64,000 nt of DNA. Origin: Mangrovicoccus sp. HB161399 (GTDB lineage: Bacteria; Pseudomonadota; Alphaproteobacteria; Rhodobacterales; Rhodobacteraceae). Where the stretch lies: the NCBI RefSeq assembly GCF_013184745.1, contig NZ_JAATVU010000001.1:186001-250000 (forward strand), given 5' to 3'. The notes beneath the pieces were generated by a model, which was not told where the DNA came from, made no database searches, and was given only the letters and a program-made list of their open reading frames with translations. Below are positions 29,401 through 37,774 of this stretch, one piece after another (the stretch's first letter is position 1; the number at the start of each line of letters is the position of its first letter). The position numbers and the translations under genes were made by a program.

Positions 29401-29769
29401 GGAATCCTCGGGCAGGGTCGTCACACCGTCCACCGCCGCCTTCACGTCGGCGACCGCGCGCTCCATGTCCCAGCCGGGCTCGAATTCCAGCTCGATCTTC
29501 GCCTTGCCCTCGGAGGCGCGGCTCGACGCCGTGGCCAGCCCCTCCACCGCCATCAGCGCCGGCAGCACCGGCTCGATCACCGCGCGGTCGACATCCTCGG
29601 GCCCGGCTCCGTCCCAGGCGATGTCCACATCGATCTCGTCGACCACGACATCGGGGAAGTACTGCGCCCGCATCTGCGGCAGCGCCGCCAGCCCGAAGAC
29701 CACCATCAGCACCAGCACCAGGTTGGCGGCAGTGGCGTGGCGGGTGAAATAGCCCAGGATCCCCCCCAT
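26404..29769 (-). CDS. RND efflux transporter permease (AcrB/HAE1 family)
   Basis: Inner-membrane proton-driven pump subunit of 1121 residues, normal to slightly long for the family. It starts GILGYFTRHATAANLVLVLM, has two large periplasmic loops and two sets of helices, with the TM4 proton-relay region (LFGLIITLGIVVDDAIVVGE) and the repeat later (SVIGLIGMTGIIINDSIVLI) as diagnostic motifs. The C-terminal end carries additional hydrophobic helices after the usual last TM block (residues about 1065-1115), a mild extension. The adaptor gene precedes it with 10 bp between. No outer-membrane factor or regulator lies next to it. The substrate is unknown. Confidence 0.92.
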   Translation of the reverse strand: MGGILGYFTRHATAANLVLVLMVVFGLAALPQMRAQYFPDVVVDEIDVDIAWDGAGPEDVDRAVIEPVLPALMAVEGLATASSRASEGKAKIELEFEPGWDMERAVADVKAAVDGVTTLPEDSDPPEVTRSVWRDRVTDVVISGPVGVDQLARFADEFTQRLFSEGVTRTTIRGVAAPQTVVEVRTLDLMRHDITMAELARVIEVAADTTPAGDVTGANARVRTGTERRAADQVAGVPIKILDDGSALTVGDVATVRQEGPDRARSYFVDGNPAISIRVDRSPQGDAIAIQRQVEAAAEAMKTGLPPEMRIDLIRTRAEQITQRLEILVSNGLQGLALVLILLFLFLNARTALWVAAGIPVSMLTALGLMWAGGLTLNMMSLFGLIITLGIVVDDAIVVGEHADYRYRHLGEGPYGSAERAARRMFLPVLSATLTTVIAFFGLTAIGGRFGEMISDIPFTVIAVLLASLAECFLILPSHMAHALAAGDGGLIPWYDRPSHWVNKGFGRLRDGAFRRFVALVLRGRYVVVSAALLLLATQIVPLISGELRWRFFSPPEQASVDGNFAMMPLATRGDSFAQMRELERAVAKVGADLQAEYGVNPVTYVVTEVGGNTGRGLEGTENTDADLLGSIAIELVDRDARPFDASLFVSRLQAEARQLPLAETLSFRSWRYGSGSDNLDVQLYGADLRQLKIAAEALKARLAQYPEISSIQDNLPFDKDQYVLDLTSKGRALGFTTEELGQVLRNRLNGIEAATYPAGLRTGTIRVELPEGERAADFLDSMMLKAGSGQYVPLTDLVTVTREGGFGTIRREDGLAVLSVTGNLSDDDPARASVIEAELRDELLPAFAETAQVNYRFAGMAADEARFLADAETGFILCLLGIYLVLAWIFASWTRPLVIMAIIPFGLVGAFWGHRIWDMSVSMFSVIGLIGMTGIIINDSIVLISSIDERARSRGLVPAILDGTAERLRPVLLTTLTTVLGLAPLMYESSRAAEFLKPTVITLVYGLGFGMVLVLLLVPALLAIGLDLRQALASQRRALDRRSGPGRAVAALYAVLAAGWFWATLGSRMISGASPAMAHLGLGQGLGATYLVFAAGAAAVGLAVLAGAAAVLALARRRPA

Positions 29770-29779
29770 CAGCGCGACC

Positions 29780-31261
29780 TCAGCTGCCCATGCGGCTTTC
29801 CAGCCGCTCCACGACCTGGGCGGGGACCGTGTCGGCCTCCAGCTGGGTGAGGATGCGGGACTTCATCTCGCCCGGCATGGTGGTGCTGCCCTCGACGAAG
29901 GCCACCAGCCGCGCGCGGCGCTCGGGGTCGAGCACCAGCATCTCGGGCACCGCCGCGGCACCGGCCTCCGGCACCGCCGCGGCACCGGCCTCCGGCTCCG
30001 GCGCGGCGGCGCGGACCTTCAGCCCGGCGCCGAGCAGCGGCGTGCGCTCGGAAACGACCATGCGGCCCTCCAGCGCCGCGCGCACCAGAACGGTGTCCTC
30101 CTGCCGCCGCAGCAGTTCCACCGGCACCTCCTCGAGCCGGTCCTCCGCCCCCAGCGCCAGCACCGTGCCGTTGGGACCCAGCGCCGTCGAGGGCAGCTCG
30201 GCCACGTCCTGCAGCAGCGGCTCCTCGACCTTGACGGTGACGAAATCGCCGGGGCGCAGCCCGGAGGCGCGCTCGAGCCGGGCATAGACCAGCCGCCCGG
30301 TCTGGCCGTCGCCCACCACCGCCGCCTCGCGGTCGATCACGCCCGGCACCGACAGTTCCAGCCCTGCCACGTCGAGCACCGCGCTGACCGGCAGGCCGAT
30401 CAGCCGCCCGTCGGCATCGAGCAGCCGCGCATGCTGCGCCGTCGACAGCCGGAAGGCCACCTCCAGCGTGTCGGGATCGACCAGCTCGGCCAGCATCTCG
30501 TTGCTGCTGACCAGCCCGCCCTCGACCAGCGTCACGCCGCTCAGCGTGCCGGCGAAACGCGCCCGGATCTCGGTCTCGGACAGGGTCCGCGCCGCTTCGG
30601 ACACGGCGATCTCCGCCCGCGTGCGCACGCTGCGCGCGGTGTCGATCCGCGCCTCGGCCGTGGCCAGCGCCTGGCGCGCGGAAACCTCGGCCTGGCGCGC
30701 CGAGGACGCGCTCAGCGCCGCCTCCTCGACCAGCGCGGCGGAGCCGACGCCGCGGCCCACCAGATCCTGCTGGCGCACCTGCGCCTTCTGGCGCAGCTGG
30801 TACTGCTCCTCGGCGGCGGCGAGATCCTCCTTCGCCAGGTCGAGGCTGCGCTCCGCATCGCGCAGGTCGGCCTCCGCCTCGGCCAGATCCGCCCGCGCGA
30901 CATCCAGCTCCGCCTGCGCGGGAGCCGGGTCGATCTTCACCAGCAGCTGGCCTTCCGAGACGCGGCCGCCTTCCTCGAATTCCGGCGCCAGTTCCACCGC
31001 CGTGCCGCCCGCGGTCGCGCGGATCTCCAGCGTGCGGCGCGACTGGATCTGGCCGTAGGTGGTCAGCACCGGCCGATGCTCGCCGGTGGCATAGGGCACG
31101 ACATTGACGCTGCGCACCACCTCGCGCGGCGGGCGCACCGGCGCCTCGTCGGTCATCGCGGCCCGGACCGCGCCCACGACCTTGTAGACCGCCAGCGACA
31201 GCGCCCCGAGCGACAGCGCCATCAGCACCAGCCCGACCATGATCCTGCGCAGAAAACCCAT
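29780..31261 (-). CDS. RND efflux periplasmic adaptor (HlyD/MFP family)
   Basis: Bridges the RND pump to an outer-membrane channel. It predicts 493 residues: an N-terminal anchor helix (about 7-30), a biotinyl-lipoyl half (VSEGQLLVKIDPAPAQAELD), a long coiled-coil hairpin (about 105-220), the second lipoyl half and beta-barrel (TLSETEIRARFAGTLSGVTL), then a C-terminal extension. This extension includes a doubled EAGAAAVP segment encoded by a 24-bp tandem repeat and a helical tail. It is the first gene of the two-gene leftward operon. Confidence 0.9.
   Translation of the reverse strand: MGFLRRIMVGLVLMALSLGALSLAVYKVVGAVRAAMTDEAPVRPPREVVRSVNVVPYATGEHRPVLTTYGQIQSRRTLEIRATAGGTAVELAPEFEEGGRVSEGQLLVKIDPAPAQAELDVARADLAEAEADLRDAERSLDLAKEDLAAAEEQYQLRQKAQVRQQDLVGRGVGSAALVEEAALSASSARQAEVSARQALATAEARIDTARSVRTRAEIAVSEAARTLSETEIRARFAGTLSGVTLVEGGLVSSNEMLAELVDPDTLEVAFRLSTAQHARLLDADGRLIGLPVSAVLDVAGLELSVPGVIDREAAVVGDGQTGRLVYARLERASGLRPGDFVTVKVEEPLLQDVAELPSTALGPNGTVLALGAEDRLEEVPVELLRRQEDTVLVRAALEGRMVVSERTPLLGAGLKVRAAAPEPEAGAAAVPEAGAAAVPEMLVLDPERRARLVAFVEGSTTMPGEMKSRILTQLEADTVPAQVVERLESRMGS
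29947..29994. repeat. Two-copy 24-bp tandem repeat inside the adaptor gene
   Basis: A 24-bp unit occurs twice, head to tail and identical (29947-29970 and 29971-29994), encoding eight residues of an Ala/Pro linker. The length keeps the frame, so copy-number change would only alter linker length. Confidence 0.9.
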
Positions 31262-31487
31262 CCGTCACCCTGTGCTGCACCGGGCCGCATGCCGGCCCGC
31301 CAAATTTTGCCCGCGGCGCCGCGGTGTGCGCCGTACCAAAGCTAACGGATGATTCCATACATTCCGTCGCCGGTCGCCTCACTTTTTTCCGCCGCCGCGC
31401 CGCGTTGCGCGGCAATCGCGTCAATTCCCCGCTTTGCGCCGGGCCGATGCTTGCCTATCCCGTCAGGGTGCGGAGATGGAGACGGCA

Positions 31488-32027
31488 ATGGAACACGATC
31501 CCTGGTCGGGACTGCTCAATCCCGGCGAGCGCATCCTCTGGCAGGGCCAGCCCGACGGGCGGATCGAGCTGCGCGGGGTGAAGCCTGCCAAGCTGCTGGT
31601 CGGCGCGGTCTTCGCCACGGTCGGCATGTCGGTCTGCGGCCTGGGGCTGGTGCAGCTCTCCGAAGGCGACCTGATGGGGCTGGTCCCGGCGGTCTTCGGG
31701 CTGGCCTTCGTCGCGGTGGGCGCGCGGGCGGCAGTGGGCGACATGCTGCTCGACGCCTACGAACGGTCGCGCAGCTGGTACACGCTGACCAGCCAGCGGA
31801 TGCTGGTGGCGACAGACGCCTTCGGGCGCAAGCGGCTGCGCGACTGGCCGATCCTGCCCGAGACCGGGCTGATCTACGAAGAGGGACCGCCCGGCTCGGT
31901 GCTGGTCTCGGGGCGGCGCACCGCCGGGTTCCGCCGCATCGCCGAGGCGCGCAAGGTCTACGATCTCGCCCGGCAGGTGCAGCGCGCGCAGCTGCGCGAT
32001 GGCGCCGAGATGGACGCCGGACCTTGA
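31488..32027 (+). CDS. PH-like membrane protein of unknown function
   Basis: Predicts 179 residues. The opening LNPGERILWQGQPDG is typical of bacterial PH-domain/YdbS-like proteins, followed by two closely spaced hydrophobic helices (about 35-58 and 62-85) and the strand-rich segment RSWYTLTSQRMLVATDAFGRKR. The ATG at 31488 was preferred since GGAG lies 6 nt upstream; ATGs further upstream are in frame. It is about 70 bp ahead of the pyrC-like gene and on the same strand. Its function is unknown. Confidence 0.72.
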   Translation: MEHDPWSGLLNPGERILWQGQPDGRIELRGVKPAKLLVGAVFATVGMSVCGLGLVQLSEGDLMGLVPAVFGLAFVAVGARAAVGDMLLDAYERSRSWYTLTSQRMLVATDAFGRKRLRDWPILPETGLIYEEGPPGSVLVSGRRTAGFRRIAEARKVYDLARQVQRAQLRDGAEMDAGP

Positions 32028-32097
32028 CGCGGGCCGCCCGGTGCCCGATCAGGGGGCGCGGCACCCGCCATCCCCGAGACCCGAGCGACCGAGCCCC

Positions 32098-33402
32098 GTG
32101 ACCCAGACAGACACCCCCCGCCCGACGCTTCTGCACAATGCCCGCCTGATCGATCCGGCGACCGGCCATGACGGGCCCGGCGCGCTGCTGATCCGGGACG
32201 GCGCCATTGCCGAGCTCGTTCCCGGCGCGCTGCACGACGGCGCCTTCCCCGAGGCCGGGCGCCTCGATTGCGGCGGCGCCTGCCTCGCCCCCGGCATCGT
32301 CGATTTCGGCGTCAAGGTCGGCGAGCCGGGCGAGCGCCACAAGGAAAGCTTCCGCTCCGCCGGCCTCGCCGCGGCGGCGGGCGGCGTCACCACCATGGTC
32401 ACCCGCGCCGACACCACCCCCGCGATCGACACGCCCGAGGTGCTGAGCTTCGCGCTGAGCCGGGCACGCATGGTCTCGCCGGTCAGGATCGCGCCGATGG
32501 CGGCGCTGACCAAGGGCCGCGAGGGCCGCGAGATGACCGAGATCGGCTTCCTCGCCGATGCCGGCGCGGTGGCCTTCTCCGACGGCGACCACGTCGTCGC
32601 CGACACCAAGGTCTTCTCCCGCGCGCTGACCTACGCGAAAAGCCTCGGCGCGCTGGTCATGGGCCATGTGCAGGAACCGGTCCTCAGCAAGGGCGCCGCG
32701 GCGACCTCGGGCAAGTTCGCCTCGCTCTACGGCATCCCGGCTGTCTCGCCGATGGCCGAGCGGATGGGGCTGGAACGCGACCTGGCGCTGGTCGAGATGA
32801 CCCGCGCCGCCTATCACATCGACCAGATCACCACCCGCGCGGCGCTGCCGGCGCTGGCCCGCGGCCGCGAGGCCGGGCTCGACATCACCGCGGGCATCTC
32901 GATCCACCACCTGACGCTGAACGAGTTCGACGTCTCGGGCTACCGCACCTTCTTCAAGGTCAAGCCGCCGCTCCGGGCGGAAGAGGACCGGATGGCGATG
33001 GTCGAGGCTGTCGCCGCCGGGCAGATCGACGTGATCTGCTCGATGCACACGCCGCAGGACGAGGAAAGCAAGCGCCTGGCCTTCGAGGCTGCCGCCTCCG
33101 GCGCGGTCGGGCTGGAAACCCTGCTGCCTGCCTCGCTGCGGCTCTATCACGGCGGCCATCTCGGCCTGCCGCAGCTCTTCGCGGCGCTGTCGCTGAACCC
33201 GGCGCGGCGGCTCGGCCTGCCCGGCGGGCGGCTCTCGGCCGGCGCACCGGCCGACCTGGTGCTGTTCGATCCGGACGCGCCCTACGTGCTCGACCGCGAG
33301 ACCCTGCACTCGAAGTCCAAGAACACGCCCTTCGACGGAGAGCGGATGCAGGGCCGGGTGCTGGGCACCTGGGTCGGCGGCAAGCGGGTCTACGCGCGAT
33401 GA
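32098..33402 (+). CDS. pyrC: Dihydroorotase-like protein lacking catalytic residues
   Basis: Predicts 434 residues from the GTG at 32098. The overall blocks of type I dihydroorotase are kept (GEPGERHKESFRSAGLAAAA, then GAVGLETLLPASLRLYHGG), but the metal-binding HxH after PGIVD is replaced (PGIVDFGVKVGEPG) and the catalytic Asp of the usual TDHAPH is lost (CSMHTPQDEE). It therefore looks like the inactive PyrC' (PyrX) type that acts as a structural partner of aspartate transcarbamoylase in some proteobacteria. pyrB is not in the window. It overlaps plsY by 4 bp (ATGA). The family is certain; the loss of activity is inferred from the missing ligands. Confidence 0.88.
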   Translation: MTQTDTPRPTLLHNARLIDPATGHDGPGALLIRDGAIAELVPGALHDGAFPEAGRLDCGGACLAPGIVDFGVKVGEPGERHKESFRSAGLAAAAGGVTTMVTRADTTPAIDTPEVLSFALSRARMVSPVRIAPMAALTKGREGREMTEIGFLADAGAVAFSDGDHVVADTKVFSRALTYAKSLGALVMGHVQEPVLSKGAAATSGKFASLYGIPAVSPMAERMGLERDLALVEMTRAAYHIDQITTRAALPALARGREAGLDITAGISIHHLTLNEFDVSGYRTFFKVKPPLRAEEDRMAMVEAVAAGQIDVICSMHTPQDEESKRLAFEAAASGAVGLETLLPASLRLYHGGHLGLPQLFAALSLNPARRLGLPGGRLSAGAPADLVLFDPDAPYVLDRETLHSKSKNTPFDGERMQGRVLGTWVGGKRVYAR

Positions 33403-34007
33403 CGCCGCCGCTGACCACGCCGCTGCCTTGGCTGGAGCTGGCGGCGCTCTGCGGCTACCTGCTGGGCTCGGTGCCCTTCGGCATCGTCATGGCGCGCCTC
33501 TTCGGACTGGGCGACCTGCGCAAGATCGGCTCGGGCAATATCGGCGCGACCAACGTGCTGCGCACAGGCAGCAAGCCCGCCGCCTTCCTGACGCTGGTGC
33601 TCGACGCGGGCAAGGCGGCGGCGGCGGCGCTGATCGCGCGGGCGATCTGGGGCGAGGATGCCGCGCAGATCGCGGGCGCGGCGGCCTTTCTCGGCCATTG
33701 CTTCCCGGTCTACCTGAAATTCAAGGGCGGCAAGGGCGTCGCGACCTTCCTCGGCACGCTGCTGGCCGTGGCCTGGCCGGTGGGCCTCGCCGCCTGCGCC
33801 ACCTGGCTGGCCACCGCGGCGCTGCTGCGCATCTCGTCGCTCTCGGCGCTGACGGCCGCTGCGCTCTCGCCGGTCTGGGCCTGGGCGCTGGGACGGCCGG
33901 ACATGGCGCTGCTGTGCATCGTGCTGGCGCTTCTGGTCTTCATCCGCCACCGCCCCAACATCGAGCGGATCATCGCGGGGACCGAGCCGAAGATCGGGAA
34001 GAAATAG
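33399..34007 (+). CDS. plsY: Glycerol-3-phosphate acyltransferase PlsY
   Basis: Inner-membrane enzyme that acylates glycerol 3-phosphate from acyl-phosphate, the first step of phospholipid synthesis in this branch. It predicts 202 residues with the family's cytosolic motifs: GSGNIGATNVLRTGSK (about 44-59), a KFKGGKGVAT loop (about 107-116) and RHRPNIERIIAGTE near the C-terminus, in a frame of about five helices. It is translationally coupled to the pyrC-like gene. Confidence 0.95.
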   Translation: MTPPLTTPLPWLELAALCGYLLGSVPFGIVMARLFGLGDLRKIGSGNIGATNVLRTGSKPAAFLTLVLDAGKAAAAALIARAIWGEDAAQIAGAAAFLGHCFPVYLKFKGGKGVATFLGTLLAVAWPVGLAACATWLATAALLRISSLSALTAAALSPVWAWALGRPDMALLCIVLALLVFIRHRPNIERIIAGTEPKIGKK

Positions 34008-34014
34008 CCGCGGC

Positions 34015-34437
34015 TCAGGAGAACTGGTCGACCGCCTTGACCGTCAGCGGACAGGGCACGCCCTTGAAGAAGGTCTTCAGCACCGCCTTGAACATCGCCT
34101 CCTCGGGGCGGGCGAGATGGAAGAGCGTCGCGCATGAGCGCAGCTTCGCCGCGTCGGTGGAGCCGAGGATCTCCGCCGCCGGGCGGTCCTTGTGGAACAT
34201 CATCGCGTCCATCGCTGCCAGCAGGCGCAGCTCCAGCGTGGGGTTGTGCAGGTAGTCCCGCGCCTCCTGCAGATCCTTGATCCCGTAATACATCGACTTC
34301 TCGGAATGCCCGTTCCCGCGCAGCTGCGGGAAGATGTACCAGATCCAGTGGGTTTCCTTGTGCCCCCTCAGGAGCTCCTGCATCGCATCGGGATAGTCGC
34401 GCTCCTGGGCCTGCAGGAATCGGTCGAGCTTCGGCAT
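34015..34437 (-). CDS. DUF1810 family protein
   Basis: Predicts 140 residues from the ATG at 34437, with AGGGAGG upstream. The blocks LDRFLQAQERDYPDAMQELL, HWIWYIFPQLRGNGHS and MMFHKDRPAAEILGS are the signature of DUF1810, a small cytosolic family with no firmly assigned activity. It is convergent with plsY, with 7 bp between the stops. Confidence 0.9.
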   Translation of the reverse strand: MPKLDRFLQAQERDYPDAMQELLRGHKETHWIWYIFPQLRGNGHSEKSMYYGIKDLQEARDYLHNPTLELRLLAAMDAMMFHKDRPAAEILGSTDAAKLRSCATLFHLARPEEAMFKAVLKTFFKGVPCPLTVKAVDQFS

Positions 34438-34536
34438 CGGTCCTCCCTTCACCGCAGCCCCGGCGGGAGGCTGCCGTGCCAAGTCATGGCAGAAAAGAGG
34501 TTAAGAAATCGCCCCCCGCGAAGGAAGCCCCGGCGC

Positions 34537-34869
34537 TCAGGCGCCGCGCATGTTCTGCGCCTCGATATAGGCGCGCAGCTCGTCCGCCTCGGCCCGCGCC
34601 TCCAGCAGCGCCTCGCCCATCCGCGCCAGGTCCGAGCGCAGCTCGCCCGTGCCCGAGCGCAGCTCGTGCTCCAGCCGGTGCTGCCGGGCCAGCGCCTCGT
34701 CGCGCTGTTCCTCGGCGCGGTGCAGCTCTTCGGCCATCGAATCGAGCTGGCCCAGCTCGGCATCCGAGACATGCGACAGCCGCGTCACCACCCAATGGGT
34801 AAGGAACCCCAGCAGGAAGGCGCCGAACAGCAGCACCATGATGGCGATAAGGGTCTCAGTTCGATCCAT
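34537..34869 (-). CDS. Small membrane-anchored coiled-coil protein
   Basis: Predicts 110 residues: one N-terminal helix (TLIAIMVLLFGAFLLGFLTHWV) and then a charged, heptad-like coiled coil rich in Glu, Arg and Leu (about 40-100). I recognise no named family. Its start at 34869 lies inside the 3' end of the OmpA-family gene (14-bp overlap), so the two are almost certainly co-translated; a scaffolding or envelope-linked role is a guess from that. Confidence 0.75.
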   Translation of the reverse strand: MDRTETLIAIMVLLFGAFLLGFLTHWVVTRLSHVSDAELGQLDSMAEELHRAEEQRDEALARQHRLEHELRSGTGELRSDLARMGEALLEARAEADELRAYIEAQNMRGA

Positions 34870-36733
34870 CGGTCCCGGCCTCCTCGGATGCCTCTGCTTC
34901 TGCCTGCCGCTCCTCGGGCGCCACCAGCCGGAAGGCGATGCGGCGGTTCGCCTCGCGGCCCGCCTCGGTGCCGTTGTCGGCGATCGGCTGGCTCTCGCCA
35001 TAGCCCTTCGCGGTCAGCTGCGAAGTCAGCACCCGGCGCCCGGCCAGCGCCTGCAGCACCGCCTCGGCGCGCGCCTGGCTGAGCAGCTGGTTCATTTCCT
35101 CGCGGCCCTGGCTGTCGGTATGGCCGCCGATTTCCATCGGCACGTCCGGGCAGCCGCGCAGCACCTCGGCGATGCGGTCGACAGTCTCCAGGCCTGCCTT
35201 GCCCAGCTCCACCGAGCCCGGGTCGAAATCGATGCGGTCGTCCAGCAGGATGCCGTTCACCGCCTCGACGCAGGCCTTGGGCGACGGCCCGGCCTCTTGC
35301 TCGGGCGGCGGCGGCGCATAGGCCACGTCGACGGAGAACACCGCCTCCTGGCCCAGCGTGCGGCGCAGTTCGGCAGTGATCGCCTGCACGGCGTCCTCCT
35401 GCGCGGAACTGCCGGTCACCGTGATCGCCTCGGGGGTCATTTCCACCCGGCCCTCGCTCAGCGCCGACAGCGCCTCGGTCGCGGCCAGCGCGCGCAGGTC
35501 CCAGCCCTGCGGAAGGTCGTCGCCCAGGCTGATCACGCGGGTCAGGCTGTCGGCGCCGAAGCGCGCGGCGGCGAGGCTGGCCAGAACCGCCTCGTCGCGG
35601 GCCGAGGACAGCGGGCCGCGCAGGGTGACCGGGCCGTCGGCGCTGCGGCTGAGGCTCAGCCGCGGCAGCTCGCCGTCATCGCCCTCGACCGGGACCGGCA
35701 TCAGCGACAGACGGTAGCCCGCGGGCAGCGCCTGGCGCAGCGCATCGCCCGCTGCCGAGAGCGCCTCGGGCGAGATCGCGGCGCCGGGCAGCACGGTGAC
35801 GGTGCGGTCGGCAATCGTGATCGCCCCCTCGCCCAGGCCGTCGAGCGCGGAAATCGCCGCCTCTGCCGCCGCGGGCCAGTTGCGGTCCGGCGCGCCGAGC
35901 GCGACCCGGCAGCTGCCGGTGTCCCGTCCGTCGACCGCGGCCACCGCCGCGACGATGCGGTCGAGATCGGGCCCGGATTCGGCGGCGCAGCTTTCCAGCA
36001 CCACGCCAGAGCCGTCATCGGAAACCCGCAGCAGGAACGGGCTCAGCCGTTCGCGCGGCTGGCGCAGGTTGACCTTGGCCTCAATGCCCTCGGGCAGGCC
36101 GGAGACGAAGCGCGCCGCCCAGCCCGCGCCCTCGGGGCCCTCGGGCGCGACGCCGTCCACGGTCACGGTGCCGGGCGTGATCTCCACCCGCACGTTGGGC
36201 AGCGCGGTCAGCGCCTTCAGCCCGGCCGCGGCGGCGCCAGTCCAACCGTCGGGCGTGGCCGCCAGCGACTCGGTGACGATGTCCGAGATCTCGGCGCCGG
36301 GCATCAGCGCGCGGATGCTGCCGACCAGATCGTCGCTGCGGTCGAGCCCCACCGGGATCAGCCCGTGCAGCAGCACGCTGTCGCCGTTCCTGAGGATCTC
36401 CACCTCGTAGGTCAGCTCGGGCATGTCCTCGGGCTCGGCGACCTCCATGTGGTCGCGCACATGCGCCGGATTCGCGGTGCGCCCGGCGACGGTCAGCGCG
36501 CGGAACCGCGCCGCCTCGTCCGGGGCGGTGCCGCCCAGCACGATCTGCATCCCGTCAGGCGACGCTTCCGCCCAGTCGAGGCCTTCGGCAGCCAGCGCTG
36601 CGCGGACCTCCGACCCGTTGCGGTCTTCCACGTAATCGACGGCAAGGAGGGAAATGCCGTAGGCCCCTCCTGCCGCCAATCCAAGGATAACGAGCTTCGC
36701 CCAAGTCAAACCTGTCACGCCTGTTGCTCCCAA
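34856..36733 (-). CDS. OmpA-family protein with repeated BON-like region
   Basis: Predicts 625 residues: an N-terminal membrane anchor (about 9-28), a long repetitive periplasmic region in which short units such as VTVDGVAPEG and ITVTGSSAQED recur (BON/secretin-like beta-alpha repeats), and a C-terminal OmpA peptidoglycan-binding domain (about 490-605) with IDFDPGSVEL, GHTDSQGREEMNQLLSQARA and ANRRIAFRLV. Non-covalent binding to peptidoglycan is expected. It is the first gene of the pair with the coiled-coil protein. Confidence 0.85.
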   Translation of the reverse strand: MGATGVTGLTWAKLVILGLAAGGAYGISLLAVDYVEDRNGSEVRAALAAEGLDWAEASPDGMQIVLGGTAPDEAARFRALTVAGRTANPAHVRDHMEVAEPEDMPELTYEVEILRNGDSVLLHGLIPVGLDRSDDLVGSIRALMPGAEISDIVTESLAATPDGWTGAAAAGLKALTALPNVRVEITPGTVTVDGVAPEGPEGAGWAARFVSGLPEGIEAKVNLRQPRERLSPFLLRVSDDGSGVVLESCAAESGPDLDRIVAAVAAVDGRDTGSCRVALGAPDRNWPAAAEAAISALDGLGEGAITIADRTVTVLPGAAISPEALSAAGDALRQALPAGYRLSLMPVPVEGDDGELPRLSLSRSADGPVTLRGPLSSARDEAVLASLAAARFGADSLTRVISLGDDLPQGWDLRALAATEALSALSEGRVEMTPEAITVTGSSAQEDAVQAITAELRRTLGQEAVFSVDVAYAPPPPEQEAGPSPKACVEAVNGILLDDRIDFDPGSVELGKAGLETVDRIAEVLRGCPDVPMEIGGHTDSQGREEMNQLLSQARAEAVLQALAGRRVLTSQLTAKGYGESQPIADNGTEAGREANRRIAFRLVAPEERQAEAEASEEAGTDGSN

Positions 36734-36785
36734 GACACGGAGAATACTGTTTGGCGGGCTTACTGTCTTTTTCCCCTTGCCGCAA

Positions 36786-37763
36786 TCAGAAGGCTGCGCT
36801 GACGCACAGGAAACCGGCGAAAATCAGCCCGGCATCTCTGTTTGCGCGGAACAGGGCGAGACACAGGTCATTGTCGTCGATGTCGAGACGGCGCCATTGC
36901 CAGGCCAGGTGCAGCCCCATGGCGAGCGCGCCGGTCCGCGCCAGCCAGAGCGCCGCCGGACGCCCCGCGCCCCCCAGCGCCAGCTCCACGGCGGCCAGCA
37001 GCATGACCAGCGTCGCGGCGCCGAATGCCCCCAGCCAGGCATGGGTATGCGTGCCGAAGAGCCGGGCCGTCGACTTCACCCCGATCAGGGCATCGTCCTC
37101 CCGGTCCTGATGGGCATAGATCGTGTCGTAGAAGATCGTCCAGGCGATGCCGCCGAGATAGAGGCAGACCGCCGCCCAGGAAAGCGCGCCCTGATGCGCG
37201 GTCCAGGCCAGCAGCGCCCCCCAGTTGAAGGCGATGCCGAGGAAGACCTGCGGCCACCAGGTGAAGCGCTTGGCGAAGGGATAGACGCAGACCGGCGCCA
37301 GCGACAGGATGCCCAGCAGGATGGCGTTGAGGTTGAAGGTCAGCAGGATGCCGAAGGCGGCCAGCGCCTGGATGCACATCCAGACCGCCGCGCCCCTCAC
37401 CGTCACCTGCCCCGAGGGGATCGGGCGCGACTTCGTGCGCGCCACGGAACCGTCGATATGGCGGTCGGTGATGTCGTTCCAGGTGCAGCCCGCGCCGCGC
37501 ATCAGGAAGGCGCCGATGCCGCAGCCGGCAATGATCCAGACGCCCAGCCAGCCGAGGCTTCCCGCAGCCGCGGCCGAGAGCAGCACGCCCCAGAGGCAGG
37601 GGATGTAGAGCAGCCAGGTTCCCGCCGGGCGGTCGGCGCGCGACATGCGCAGCCAGGGGCGCGACCAGGCGGGCGCGAGCCGGTCGACCCAGTTGCCCTT
37701 CACGGCGTCGGCGACCACGCCGTCGGGCGACGCGGGCTCTGGTCTCGGCAAGGTCTCGGACAT
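36786..37763 (-). CDS. ubiA: 4-hydroxybenzoate octaprenyltransferase
   Basis: Prenylates 4-hydroxybenzoate in ubiquinone synthesis, in the inner membrane. It predicts 325 residues with about eight helices and both aspartate-rich sites: NDITDRHID at 96-104 and YDTIYAHQDREDD at about 226-238. The residue just before the first site (GAGCTWND) is normal for UbiA. It is divergent from rsmE, with 11 bp between start codons, so the two promoters must overlap the opposite genes. Confidence 0.95.
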   Translation of the reverse strand: MSETLPRPEPASPDGVVADAVKGNWVDRLAPAWSRPWLRMSRADRPAGTWLLYIPCLWGVLLSAAAAGSLGWLGVWIIAGCGIGAFLMRGAGCTWNDITDRHIDGSVARTKSRPIPSGQVTVRGAAVWMCIQALAAFGILLTFNLNAILLGILSLAPVCVYPFAKRFTWWPQVFLGIAFNWGALLAWTAHQGALSWAAVCLYLGGIAWTIFYDTIYAHQDREDDALIGVKSTARLFGTHTHAWLGAFGAATLVMLLAAVELALGGAGRPAALWLARTGALAMGLHLAWQWRRLDIDDNDLCLALFRANRDAGLIFAGFLCVSAAF

Positions 37764-37774
37764 AGAAAGGCCCC

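Noticed and set aside
26383-29850. Plus-strand open frame of over 1,100 codons opposite the RND pump
   Set aside because: Antisense shadow of a well-supported RND permease; low-complexity translation.
31345-31367. ACGGA ... TCCGT as an operator for the RND pump
   Set aside because: The arms match over only 5 bp and no regulator gene is adjacent.
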